In this document: positions 52,698 to 61,059 of the stretch, piece by piece | Layout: every line of letters starts with the position of its first letter | Numbering within the stretch: the first letter of the stretch is position 1 | Source: Spirosoma validum | Lineage (GTDB): Bacteria; Bacteroidota; Bacteroidia; Cytophagales; Spirosomataceae | Reading direction: 5' to 3' | Assembly: GCF_014699035.1 (NCBI RefSeq) | Contig: NZ_JACXAA010000002.1 | Location: forward strand, 434,001-498,000 | DNA length: 64,000 nt | The notes under the pieces: generated by a model | What the model saw: the letters and a program-made list of their open reading frames with translations, nothing else | Database searches by the model: none | Told to the model about the DNA's origin: nothing | Position numbers and translations under genes: made by a program

Positions 52698-53591
52698 TTA
52701 ACGATTTTCTTTAATTAATCGCCTATTTACTCCCCATAAATCTCCCTTGTACCCAGCTTCATCAGATAGTTGTTCTAGTTTTAGAATTGACATTCCAAGT
52801 TCACGCTTATTATTGAATGGCTTTTTATTCCATTTAGTCAGTAAGCCGTTTCCATCGTGGCCCTTACCGTGCAAAAACTGACAAAATTTGACTACTCCTA
52901 GCATATTCGGACGGAAATCAATAGAGAACAAATCAGCCGCTTCAATCGAGTATACGCCAGTTATATCCTTTAGTATAAAGGACGAATCAGTATGAGTTAT
53001 AACATCTTGCTCTGCATTGTACGGTTTATTTACATGGTCATTTTGGAGGATAGGTGCGTTCTTGTCATTATTAATTGCTAGCCCTATAGTAAATGCACCA
53101 GCAATCGAGGCAGTAAATACTGTAGCAAGTAGAGGAACTAACACTTCATCCGTAAAACCTCCTAAGAAATTATTCCGAGCAGACTTATATACACCATTAT
53201 ACTTTATATAATTAATACACTCATCAATTAAAGCCATTGATCTATCATTTATTCTAGGTTGAGTTTGGTTTTTAATTAAACCTATCCAAGAATGCCGTAA
53301 GTGATTATTTCTTCCAACATATTTTTCCGTAATATCTAAAGAATTATTGAGCCAATATTCTAATTCTTTCTTATTAGTGTAATTAGCTTTATGCCTTTTA
53401 TATATGTGTATTACCTCATATTTTTTCGATAATCGCCATGATACTAAAAAACAAAATATGCTTGCAAATAGAAACCAAATTGGGCTAGTTATAATCAAAT
53501 GATTCGCTTTAATCTCCGTATAGAAGAAATATATGGCAAACAAAGCCGAAGCTATTCCAATTAGATAAAGGATAGGACGCAAGAAATACAT
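52698..53591 (-). CDS. Unrecognised membrane protein of the AT-rich island
   Basis: 297 residues. Two membrane helices at the start (about 5-22 and 35-52), then a charged cytoplasmic-looking part, a third hydrophobic segment near 150-172 (P-L-L-A-T-V-F-T-A-S-I-A-G-A-F-T-I-G-L), and a soluble C-terminal domain of about 120 residues. No catalytic motif is visible. The gene is markedly more AT-rich than the polysaccharide genes. It follows two small membrane-protein genes on the same strand, 59 bp after the second. Helix pairs plus a soluble domain recall membrane effectors of defence systems, but this is only an architectural analogy. Confidence 0.6.
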   Translation of the reverse strand: MYFLRPILYLIGIASALFAIYFFYTEIKANHLIITSPIWFLFASIFCFLVSWRLSKKYEVIHIYKRHKANYTNKKELEYWLNNSLDITEKYVGRNNHLRHSWIGLIKNQTQPRINDRSMALIDECINYIKYNGVYKSARNNFLGGFTDEVLVPLLATVFTASIAGAFTIGLAINNDKNAPILQNDHVNKPYNAEQDVITHTDSSFILKDITGVYSIEAADLFSIDFRPNMLGVVKFCQFLHGKGHDGNGLLTKWNKKPFNNKRELGMSILKLEQLSDEAGYKGDLWGVNRRLIKENR

Positions 53592-53650
53592 AAGATATTG
53601 CTTTAATAATTTGCTAATAATTTAATAAAATTCTTTAAAAGATCATTTCA

Positions 53651-54076
53651 TCAATCATATATGCTATAAATATACTTATATACACTATCTAGTTTGATAG
53701 CTAATCCATTTAAAAATAAATGACTTATTGATGCTACAACTATTATTTTTATAATAGAAAAAGTGTATTGAGGAATCTGCGCTTTATAGTTATATGCAGA
53801 AAGAGTAAATTCGAAAAATTCTGATAGACGGAACGTCAAAAAAGAAAGACTAGACTGATTAATTCTGTGAAGTTTATTGGGCTCTTTATTATCAGATTTA
53901 TTTATTTTTTTTATAAAGTAATCAAGTAATGGGTAAAGTATAATCCAAGAAAATATTTTATTAATAGTACGATTATTTTTTATTTTCCATACAGATTCTT
54001 CAATCTCTAATACAGAATAAGAGATAATACTTGTAAAAGCAATTGCTAATATTATATATATAAATAAATTAATCAT
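53651..54076 (-). CDS. Small unrecognised membrane protein, second of a coupled pair
   Basis: 141 residues, with hydrophobic segments at about 4-22 and 108-125 plus a weaker amphipathic one near 42-52. A start at 54109 is possible, but the Met at 54076 gives a 4-bp ATGA overlap with the upstream gene (TGA at 54075-54073), a clean sign of coupling. No known motif. Strongly AT-rich. Confidence 0.55.
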   Translation of the reverse strand: MINLFIYIILAIAFTSIISYSVLEIEESVWKIKNNRTINKIFSWIILYPLLDYFIKKINKSDNKEPNKLHRINQSSLSFLTFRLSEFFEFTLSAYNYKAQIPQYTFSIIKIIVVASISHLFLNGLAIKLDSVYKYIYSIYD

Positions 54077-54489
54077 TTCCAGAATACTTGAAATACTGTA
54101 TAGAAACAAAGACTAATCAATCCTAAAAATAGTGAAACCCCTTTTAATTGCTTTTTTGTGTGCATTGACAAGCTACGTTTTTTCTCTATTAAATTAGCTA
54201 ATTTAAAGTTCCAAGCCATCATTACAAAGTTTAGTATAACAATAAAAGTTAATATAAAGGATTTATAAGGTAATAATGTAGGCTCTATATTCTTCCAATA
54301 ATCTTCTCCTTTCATAGCGCTAATTATTAAATCCCATAGTGTTCCATATGTGAGCAAATTTAACTCAGGTCCAATTGCGCCACTAGGGATTTTACTATAA
54401 ATCTTTACAAATACAATAAGTATAACTGTTACCAAGATCGTTAAAAAGGATACAATTAAAGATACTATTTGCTCTTGGTCCATAAACAT
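54073..54489 (-). CDS. Small unrecognised membrane protein, first of a coupled pair
   Basis: 138 residues with about three membrane helices: residues 9-28, 77-92 and 118-135. A basic loop (K-K-R-S-L-S-M-H-T-K-K-Q) lies between the last two. It overlaps the next gene by 4 bp, so the two are probably made together. No family recognised. Alternative start two codons in (second Met). Confidence 0.55.
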   Translation of the reverse strand: MFMDQEQIVSLIVSFLTILVTVILIVFVKIYSKIPSGAIGPELNLLTYGTLWDLIISAMKGEDYWKNIEPTLLPYKSFILTFIVILNFVMMAWNFKLANLIEKKRSLSMHTKKQLKGVSLFLGLISLCFYTVFQVFWK

Positions 54490-54634
54490 AAAACTTTTGA
54501 TTCTATTTAGGTATACTTATTGTTAGCAATTTACGATAAGAGATCTTGTTACTACTGGTTAGTAATAATAAAAAATTTCTACTTGAGTCTTATTACCCAA
54601 ATCATATTAAAATAACTCTTGCCAAGTTAGGATG

Positions 54635-55240
54635 TCACGAAGAAGCATCCTTATTTATAGTTAATAACTCTAATAAAATCTTTAACTTTAATATCATTTC
54701 GTTGAGGTACTTGCGGCTAGCCATATTCCCACGCATGAATGCCCAGAAACGTGCTATTTGACGGTTATCCATGCTTGCTCGAACATTTGCGCCATTGATG
54801 TATTTACGACGCAGTAACGATCGGAAATCAGCTTGAATAACTTCACTATAGTTTTGGTCTTCTGGGGTCAAACTAGCAAGATATAGTAGCGTACCTAATG
54901 AGCGTTGTAATTGTTCTAGCAACGGTTTAAGGTAAATAATTTCAGCCGAGTTGAGATGCTTAACATGAAAACGTAGATCATTGGGATGTCGTCTAGCCGT
55001 CATTAAGGCGTTTATTCGATCTCCGCTACCAGTCAGTCTGGAAATAGAACGGGCTTTCAACCAACCTGATTCGACCAGTCGGATTAGTCTATCCTCAACT
55101 GCGAGTCCCGCTTTGTCTAATGGCTGATAAAGTGCCCTGTAATCGGGTATACTATTCTGACGCTTCCAACGGGAGAGTGCAGGCTTACCGACTCGCCACA
55201 CTTTAGCAATTCTACGGGCGTTATCTTCTCCATATATCAT
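54635..55240 (-). CDS. HTH-containing protein, possible regulator
   Basis: 201 residues. The start (G-E-D-N-A-R-R-I-A-K-V-W-R-V-G-K-P-A-L-S-R-W) reads as a helix-turn-helix with a Ser-Arg-Trp recognition helix, as in Cro/transposon-type DNA-binding domains. The rest is helical and basic, without enzyme motifs. G+C looks higher than in the neighbouring membrane genes. Direct upstream DNA carries three CTGATTAT half-sites in two palindromes, a reasonable operator candidate. A phage or plasmid regulator or a relic of a mobile-element protein are alternatives. Confidence 0.5.
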   Translation of the reverse strand: MIYGEDNARRIAKVWRVGKPALSRWKRQNSIPDYRALYQPLDKAGLAVEDRLIRLVESGWLKARSISRLTGSGDRINALMTARRHPNDLRFHVKHLNSAEIIYLKPLLEQLQRSLGTLLYLASLTPEDQNYSEVIQADFRSLLRRKYINGANVRASMDNRQIARFWAFMRGNMASRKYLNEMILKLKILLELLTINKDASS

Positions 55241-55976
55241 CGTGAGAGCTGGTTTAGCTGTTTCCCTCTACTTTTCCTACTTTTCAACTTTTTATTGCCT
55301 TACACGCGTGCGCACGAAAAAAGTAGTTATCTACTGATTATCAGAAGTTTATGAAAATCATTAAAAAATGACTATTTTGAATTGTAGTAATGTATATTAA
55401 CAAATATACAAGTATCTGATTATTAGTACAATAATAATCAGATTGTATTGCATAGATAGAAGTATACACTATCAGTAACAAACACTTACAATCACTTAAA
55501 AAAGATATAAATTACCCTGTTAGAACGAGGTTAACCCCCTATTTTCGTAAAAGCCGTACACAATGGGGTAACTATCCCCCATCCAAATCTGCTCAGCAGG
55601 AGATATATATCGTCTTTATGGTGGACAAAACGTCTTTGCTTTAATTATAATCTGGTATTAGCTGGTTTTCAAATCTATTTAGGAAAGTGTTTTATAAATT
55701 TAAAATTGGCTTTTTGCTAACACTTATTTATGCACAAGTAAGTTTGTAAGGGCAATGCGCTAATGATTTACTATTTATCAGGATACTGAGTAGAGAATTT
55801 TTACGAACTTGTTTACGAGCCTACAATGCTTTTTAGTAGTAAAAACTTTGTGGCTTGCTTTGTGAAACAAATATCATATGTGTTATGAAAGACAATCTTG
55901 TGTTAACCAATGTATTTGTAACAATAATATTAGATTAAAAAAAAAACACTATTGATGTTTTAATTATAGCATTCTT
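55241..55976. other. AT-rich intergenic region of 736 bp with palindromes
   Basis: Divergent spacer between the HTH-like gene and the coiled-coil membrane gene. It includes the 10-bp palindrome CGTGCGCACG (55307-55316), the CTGAT-T-ATCAG palindrome and the longer CTGATTATT dyad, listed separately. No open frame of note. Probably regulatory. Confidence 0.45.
55334..55443. promoter_or_regulatory. Two palindromes sharing the half-site CTGATTAT
   Basis: CTGATTATCAG lies at 55334-55344. An 11-bp arm ATCTGATTATT (55414-55424) pairs with AATAATCAGAT (55433-55443) across an 8-base spacer. Both contain CTGATTAT or its complement. The region is 95-205 bp upstream of the HTH-like gene on the minus strand, consistent with an autoregulatory operator. 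Confidence 0.4.
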
Positions 55977-56957
55977 ATGACCCACAGATTTAACAGAAAT
56001 TTACGGAGACAATCAATCTCAATCATTAATATCGCTAAAGCTTGGCCTTGGGGAGTAATAGTTGCTAATTTCTTAACATTTGTTACATTGTGGTATAGTA
56101 TTTACCAGAATAATGAAAACGAAAAAGAAAGCTCTACAGAGAAGCGACGGATAAATATTCGTGACAGTATTCAAATGACAATTATGATAAATGAATACAG
56201 AGAGCAAATCGCGGAAAATAAGTGGATAAGAGTGGAGGATTCATTAAAGAGGATAAATGATGTAGAAAATTTAACGCTATATCAATCTCAAATAAACACG
56301 CTTAATAATAGCTTAGTCGCTCAAAATAAAGCATTAAATTTACAAAATAATAGCTTAAGCATACAAAGGTTATCTAATAAATCAGATTTATCTTTCTCCG
56401 TTTTTGTGCCAGAATCAATTGTGCCAGGAGAAGCACCATTAGAGTTTTTCATAATAACACCAATTTTTACAATTTCTAATCTAGGCAAAGCTCCAGCAAA
56501 AGACATTGAAATAAACTATTTTCTCGCTTCGATGGACCTTAACACTAATTATATAAGTTCGTGTTCCAAGGTGAAAGAGACAAAATTTTATGGACTTGTT
56601 ATTGCACCAAATGAGAATAAACAGCTAAGAACAACTTCACAATTTGGATTTCAAACTATTCGTGATTCTGATAGCTTAAGGTTTATAAGTTCTCAAAATA
56701 TATATTTAATTGCAAAACTCAACTTTAAAGATAAATTTGAGAACAAAACGGAAGAGAGATATCTAATATATGAAATCTATCCTCACATTAGCGAAACACC
56801 ACCTCATAAAGTAACTTATATTATGACAGCCATTGCACAAAAAGAATTACTGCTGTTGAAGAAGTGTATTGCTGAAAGTAATTTTAATTTTAATACACTT
56901 AAAATCTTTATTCAAACACAAACTTCATCAAGCGGAAATACAATCAACGTTTATTAA
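55977..56957 (+). CDS. Unrecognised membrane-anchored coiled-coil protein
   Basis: 326 residues. One membrane helix near 27-45 (W-G-V-I-V-A-N-F-L-T-F-V-T-L-W-Y). Residues about 50-130 are a charged coiled coil ending in an Asn/Gln-rich stretch (L-N-N-S-L-V-A-Q-N-K-A-L-N-L-Q-N-N). Residues about 140-280 look like a beta-sandwich (F-T-I-S-N-L-G-K-A-P-A-K-D-I-E-I-N), a pattern common in extracytoplasmic or scaffold domains. AT-rich like its surroundings. No function can be assigned. Confidence 0.6.
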   Translation: MTHRFNRNLRRQSISIINIAKAWPWGVIVANFLTFVTLWYSIYQNNENEKESSTEKRRINIRDSIQMTIMINEYREQIAENKWIRVEDSLKRINDVENLTLYQSQINTLNNSLVAQNKALNLQNNSLSIQRLSNKSDLSFSVFVPESIVPGEAPLEFFIITPIFTISNLGKAPAKDIEINYFLASMDLNTNYISSCSKVKETKFYGLVIAPNENKQLRTTSQFGFQTIRDSDSLRFISSQNIYLIAKLNFKDKFENKTEERYLIYEIYPHISETPPHKVTYIMTAIAQKELLLLKKCIAESNFNFNTLKIFIQTQTSSSGNTINVY

Positions 56958-57206
56958 TAATTGAGTGTAATTATATAACAAATTAAACTAATTTGTTTTT
57001 CTTCATGAACTCTTATTTGGATTTAGAGTTTTAGTATTTAACATATTATCTAAAGGGGCTAGTTCTAACTTTAAAGAGTCAATTTCCCGTTTATGATCAA
57101 GAGAACCCTACTAACTGTCCTATGAATTTTAGTACGACATAAAAGTATTAACAACGCATCTAAACAATTAGGACATTACCTATATTACACAATCTGTCTG
57201 CTATAG

Positions 57207-57405
57207 TTATCTTCTTATTTCCTTTGGTAACCACCCTATTTTCGATATATATTTTCCAAGTGGAGTTAAAGCAACATACGTATTTTGCTTGTGGGTTGAA
57301 AGAAGATTTGGCTCACCAGCCTCAATAGAAATTACTTTTTGGCTTGATCTTTAAACGTCTAACATTAACAATATCTAAATAATCTGACCAATTAGATTCA
57401 GATCT
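57207..57405 (-). pseudogene. Remnant of a minus-strand gene with a frameshift
   Basis: Read on the minus strand, E-S-N-W-S-D-Y-L-D-I-V-N-V-R-R-L-K continues after a frame change near 57348 into S-S-Q-K-V-I-S-I-E-A-G-E-P, then Y-V-A-L-T-P-L-G-K-Y-I-S-K-I-G-W and a TAA at 57207-57209. The T-P-L-G-K-Y-I-S segment resembles the recognition or wing part of a winged-helix domain. No intact start or upstream part is present. The surrounding 56958-57477 gap holds no other gene. Confidence 0.35.
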
Positions 57406-57477
57406 CGCCGACGTGGCGAGCCAATTCGTAATCGGTATGAATTGCTATGTTATTACCGAAATACTAGTTAAGATCAA

Positions 57478-58512
57478 TTATGTTTGAGACTCTACATTAA
57501 ACAACCGATAATATTTATTAAATGCCTCTTCGGCTTGAACTACATCACGCTCTAATCTAAGTCGTAAATAAAATTGTCCCCCAGAAGAAGTAAACTGATA
57601 AATTGTCTTTTGTATGCCTCTCTCTTTTTTCAGTATACCAAGCGTATGGAGAGTGCTCGGAATTGCAAATGAGTATGGAGAGGAAGTATTATCAGGTACT
57701 TCGCTTTTATCTATATAATGTTTACCCCAAATTACAAGTACATGTAAGAGAGAGGGTCGCTCATCTCCGAATACTTTTGATATCTCTCCATAACTAAATT
57801 GTGCATTAGAGTCAAACATATCCATTATATTGACTTCGCGATTTAATAATGAATACATTTGGTCAAATGTTAAGCCATTATAAAGAGTATTATTTTCAGG
57901 TTTAGTAAGTGCCGATAATTGTAATCGTAAATCAGTATTTTCCTTATTTAATTTTGATAACTGTTCTAAAACTTCCACCGTATTTATAGCTTCACGTCCA
58001 GAAATCCATCCTACTAAATTTTCATCGTCTTCTAGTATATGAATAGTGTTTATTATAGCTAATTTGAGAGAATCAATACTAGTCCAATTTTTAACATACT
58101 TACCTGTAATGGCATTTCTAAACTGTAGGTATTTATCTCGGTTCTGTAGCTCCATCACAGCAGATGGGTCCTTTTCTTTTGCCTTCTGGGTTATATAACT
58201 ATCTTCTGCGACAATTACAAACACCGGTTTTCCCGATTCCTTTGCATAATCAAATTCTAAGTGTGTATAACTTTTCTGACTGGCTACTTCGATACTACCG
58301 TAGCGTCCACCAAATAATAGTAAATAAATATCAGACTCGTCAATCCATCTTTTGATAATATTCATTTGCTCCTCGTTCTGCCCCGCAAATAATTCCATTC
58401 CCGCCGGTATATGGCCCGCTGTTAAGATAGCTTCTACTGCCGCTTGACGCTCTTCTATCAAATCAATATAAGTTGAGGAAACGAATACCTGTAACTTTCT
58501 TCTTTGTGCCAT
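57478..58512 (-). CDS. DUF4062 domain protein
   Basis: 344 residues from the Met at 58512. Residues 7-20 (Q-V-F-V-S-S-T-Y-I-D-L-I-E-E-R) and the later E-E-Q-M-N-I-I-K-R-W-I-D-E-S-D-I-Y-L-L-L-F-G-G-R-Y-G-S-I are diagnostic of DUF4062, a TIR/SEFIR-like fold often found at the N-terminus of signalling and defence proteins. A short coiled coil lies near 183-200. Residues about 230-340 form a separate, possibly winged-helix-like, region. The frame is open to 58569, but the extra 19 residues (hydrophobic, Leu/Phe-rich) lie against the tRNA terminator and are probably not translated. Located directly beside the tRNA-Asp fragment. Function unknown. Confidence 0.78.
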   Translation of the reverse strand: MAQRRKLQVFVSSTYIDLIEERQAAVEAILTAGHIPAGMELFAGQNEEQMNIIKRWIDESDIYLLLFGGRYGSIEVASQKSYTHLEFDYAKESGKPVFVIVAEDSYITQKAKEKDPSAVMELQNRDKYLQFRNAITGKYVKNWTSIDSLKLAIINTIHILEDDENLVGWISGREAINTVEVLEQLSKLNKENTDLRLQLSALTKPENNTLYNGLTFDQMYSLLNREVNIMDMFDSNAQFSYGEISKVFGDERPSLLHVLVIWGKHYIDKSEVPDNTSSPYSFAIPSTLHTLGILKKERGIQKTIYQFTSSGGQFYLRLRLERDVVQAEEAFNKYYRLFNVESQT

Positions 58513-58560
58513 ATTAACCGTAAATAACGTTTGTGTTAGGAAACGTGTTAGGAGAAAGTA

Positions 58561-58594
58561 AAAAAGCACTTACCATTTCTGATAAGTGCTTTTT
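58561..58594 (-). terminator. Terminator hairpin of the tRNA-Asp remnant
   Basis: A perfect 12-bp stem AAAAAGCACTTA / TAAGTGCTTTTT surrounds a 10-base loop. Read on the minus strand it follows the tRNA 3' end by 6 bases and ends in a U run, so it is the original tRNA terminator. The A/T tracts on both sides make it potentially bidirectional. Confidence 0.75.
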
Positions 58595-58600
58595 TAACAG

Positions 58601-58648
58601 TGGCGGTCCGGACGGGGCTCGAACCCGCGACCCCCTGCGTGACAGGCG
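58601..58648 (-). other. tRNA-Asp(GTC) 3' fragment = attachment site of the integrated element
   Basis: On the minus strand this reads from the anticodon loop (CTGTCAC, anticodon GTC) through the variable region, a complete T arm (GGGTTCGAGCCC), the acceptor strand CGTCCGGACC and encoded CCA. The 5' half of the tRNA is absent: bases beyond 58650 do not form a D arm or a GGTCCGG 5' end. This is what insertion of an element into the 3' half of a tRNA leaves behind. The integrase gene begins 146 bp away on the element side. Confidence 0.85.
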
Positions 58649-58754
58649 GGAAGCTTTTTATAATGGATAAAATTTAATGTTATTTATTATGCTGTAAATC
58701 AGGTACATTGGCTAATACATACTATCGGTTAGTGTTGGATAATAACGGTTGTTG

Positions 58755-58782
58755 ATGTACTTTTATGTACACCAAAATGTAC
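58755..58782 (+). repeat. Three ATGTAC repeats just upstream of the integrase start
   Basis: ATGTAC occurs at 58755-58760, 58765-58770 and 58777-58782; the last two extend to ATGTACACC. They precede the chosen integrase ATG (58794) by 12-39 bp. They may be arm-type or autoregulatory sites for the recombinase, or simply chance. Confidence 0.4.
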
Positions 58783-58793
58783 ACCGCCCTACA

Positions 58794-60074
58794 ATGGCAT
58801 CTAGCCCACTGCCTACTGATCGACTGCCCCAGGTCAAAATCATGCTGTATACCAGCAAAGTGCTGGCAGATGGCTCCCATCCTCTAAGACTTCGAATAAC
58901 CAAAGACGGCGGGCGTAAATATATATCCATTGGGGAGAGCTGCCCGCTCCAGTGGTGGGATACCGATAAAGAAAGCCCTCGTCGAAGCCATCCCGAACAG
59001 AAGCGTTTATTAGCTCTAATTAAGAAGTGGGAAAGTACGTATGCTGATGCCGCTAAAAGCTTGCATGAGATCGGACACCCATTCACGATTGACATGCTGA
59101 TTGACGCCGTAACGGAAACCAGTAAGAAGCCACGAAAGGAGCGGGGAGGGGTTATGGTGTTAGCTCACTTCAATGATATTATTGAGCAGCTTCAGCAAGC
59201 AAAGCAGGTTGGCAATGCCAATATATACAATGACACACGCCGGGCGCTGTCAAGATTTCTTCGCGACAAAGATTGCCCGCTGGCTACAATCAACGTAACG
59301 TTTTTAAACCGGTTTGAGACCTACCTGCGATCAGAAGGATGTAAGGATACAACCTTAAGCGTTTACTTCCGTACGCTTCGAGCGGCTATCAACCGAGCCA
59401 TCAGTGAAAAGCTCTTACCGATTGACCTGTATCCCTTCAGCCGGCATACCGCGCAACGGGATAAATTTAGCCTGGCTAAGTTCGATCTATCAACCCGAAA
59501 GCGAGCCATTACCAAAGACGACATTCGTAGCATTGAAGCTGTTGAGATCGATACGTCACGGTTGCTTTTGGCTAAGCATCTGTTCCTTTTTTCTTACTAC
59601 GGCGGGGGGATAAACTACGTCGACATGGCGCAACTCAAATGGCAGAATGTGCAGGGTGGGCGCCTGCAGTACGTCCGCCAGAAAACAGGCGGCTTATTCA
59701 ATCTCAAGCTATCCGAGCCCGTAAAAGCCATTCTGGATTACTACCGGCCGTTCACATTCACTGACCCTGACTCGTATGTGTTCGGTATTCTCAATCCGGA
59801 AAAGCATCAAACGCCCGTACAGATTACCAATCGACTCCACAAAATTAAAGGTCAGGTCAATCAGGATCTTAAACTGATCGGCAAGCAGGCTGGTATTGAA
59901 ACACCCCTAACGACCTACGTAGCTCGTCACAGTTTCGCTACGGCTCTGAAACGGTCAGGCGTTTCAACGGCCGTAATATCTGAATCGATGGGGCACAAGA
60001 CTGAAAGCATTACCCAGACCTACCTGGCTTCGTTTGAGAATGAGTTGATTGATGAGGCTTTTGATAATTTGTAA
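58794..60074 (+). CDS. Tyrosine recombinase/integrase of the tRNA-Asp element
   Basis: Bacteroidota-type tyrosine integrase, 426 residues from the ATG at 58794 (the frame opens at 58749). Residues about 10-95 are the arm-binding domain, 110-215 the SAM-like core-binding domain and 230-426 the catalytic domain. Catalytic residues seen: Lys in R-Q-K-T-G-G, Arg and His in Y-V-A-R-H-S-F-A-T, His in M-G-H-K-T-E-S-I, nucleophile Tyr410 in T-Q-T-Y-L. Where relatives have R-G-M/I-N the protein reads G-G-G-I-N (residues 270-274), so the first catalytic Arg is missing. It sits beside the tRNA fragment, as expected for the element's own integrase. Confidence 0.9.
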   Translation: MASSPLPTDRLPQVKIMLYTSKVLADGSHPLRLRITKDGGRKYISIGESCPLQWWDTDKESPRRSHPEQKRLLALIKKWESTYADAAKSLHEIGHPFTIDMLIDAVTETSKKPRKERGGVMVLAHFNDIIEQLQQAKQVGNANIYNDTRRALSRFLRDKDCPLATINVTFLNRFETYLRSEGCKDTTLSVYFRTLRAAINRAISEKLLPIDLYPFSRHTAQRDKFSLAKFDLSTRKRAITKDDIRSIEAVEIDTSRLLLAKHLFLFSYYGGGINYVDMAQLKWQNVQGGRLQYVRQKTGGLFNLKLSEPVKAILDYYRPFTFTDPDSYVFGILNPEKHQTPVQITNRLHKIKGQVNQDLKLIGKQAGIETPLTTYVARHSFATALKRSGVSTAVISESMGHKTESITQTYLASFENELIDEAFDNL

Positions 60075-60078
60075 GACA

Positions 60079-61056
60079 ATGACTGAAAGTAAAGTAATAT
60101 CAATTGACAGGTTGGTAGCCGTTTTACAAAAACATGGTCATGATCGCTCCCATAAGCAGAGTTATGGTATATATTCCTATCATATACTTTCTGCTGAGCA
60201 CTCGGAGGAACGTAAAGTCTTGGAAAATAACAGATGCTCCTCAAGGGAAATTATTGAAGATAGGATTGAATCAATGACCGATACCGTAGCCTTAGATTTT
60301 CTTAGTATTGCTTATCAAAACATACGCTCTGTTTTCAAAGCAAACCCATACTGGTTAGAAACACGTGATGAGCCATCCTCAGAATTTTATCGTGAATTAA
60401 TTGCTGATTGTTCAGAGCGTTATGGAATAAGAATAGAAGAAGATTTATTGATAGGTATTGATCAAACCGATTTTCTTAGCCTTCCTGCGGTGAACACGAA
60501 GGAATTGATAACAAGAGCTTCTGCCTATTACTGGGTTGATTTGCTTGAATGGATTAAAGGAAAGAAAGAAAATATAATTCAAAAAGAATACTCAAATCAA
60601 GGTCAATCTATCAATGTGCCCAGTTCTACCAGACACGATGTATCCATACATAGTGTTGCCCCAGTTCCTTCGGTGGACTTTCTTTATAAGGCAAGATTAA
60701 ATATAGACGCATTAGGCCCTGCTCAGGGTGAGACGTTTATTGATCTGTTTTTTAATGCATCGGATATAGATACGTGTGTTGAAGCCCTACGACTAATTCG
60801 TCCAGAGCGACCCGTAATCAATGCCACTGGCCGTTGGGTAGGAGGGGAGAGTGATGGAAGTAAGGGTATTCTTGTTGGCTGGATTGACCGACTTGAGTAC
60901 TGCAATAAAATTCGAAAGATGCAGGATAGAAAGAAGCTGATTAGTTTACTGGAAGAGTATTTTCCTGGACTTAAAATGGGCGCTTCGGCACGAATTTTTG
61001 CGAATACAGCCAAGGACTCTATTCGATTAGGCTTTGCCGCTCTACTGCCAAAATAA
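60079..61056 (+). CDS. Unrecognised protein of the integrated element
   Basis: 325 residues from the ATG at 60079, 4 bp after the integrase stop, so probably cotranscribed with it. Acidic, helical, no signal peptide or membrane helix. The C-terminus (about 195-325) has a conserved look: L-F-F-N-A-S-D-I-D-T-C-V-E-A-L-R-L and G-A-S-A-R-I-F-A-N-T, suggesting a small DNA- or protein-binding domain. More AT-rich than the genes downstream. No function assigned. Confidence 0.65.
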   Translation: MTESKVISIDRLVAVLQKHGHDRSHKQSYGIYSYHILSAEHSEERKVLENNRCSSREIIEDRIESMTDTVALDFLSIAYQNIRSVFKANPYWLETRDEPSSEFYRELIADCSERYGIRIEEDLLIGIDQTDFLSLPAVNTKELITRASAYYWVDLLEWIKGKKENIIQKEYSNQGQSINVPSSTRHDVSIHSVAPVPSVDFLYKARLNIDALGPAQGETFIDLFFNASDIDTCVEALRLIRPERPVINATGRWVGGESDGSKGILVGWIDRLEYCNKIRKMQDRKKLISLLEEYFPGLKMGASARIFANTAKDSIRLGFAALLPK

Positions 61057-61059
61057 TGC

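Noticed and set aside
54546..54761. 71-codon plus-strand frame
   Set aside because: Runs antisense over the end of the better supported HTH-like gene and has no motif.
58601..58690. A complete tRNA gene at the integrase junction
   Set aside because: Only the anticodon loop, T arm and acceptor 3' strand are present; no D arm or matching 5' acceptor strand follows.
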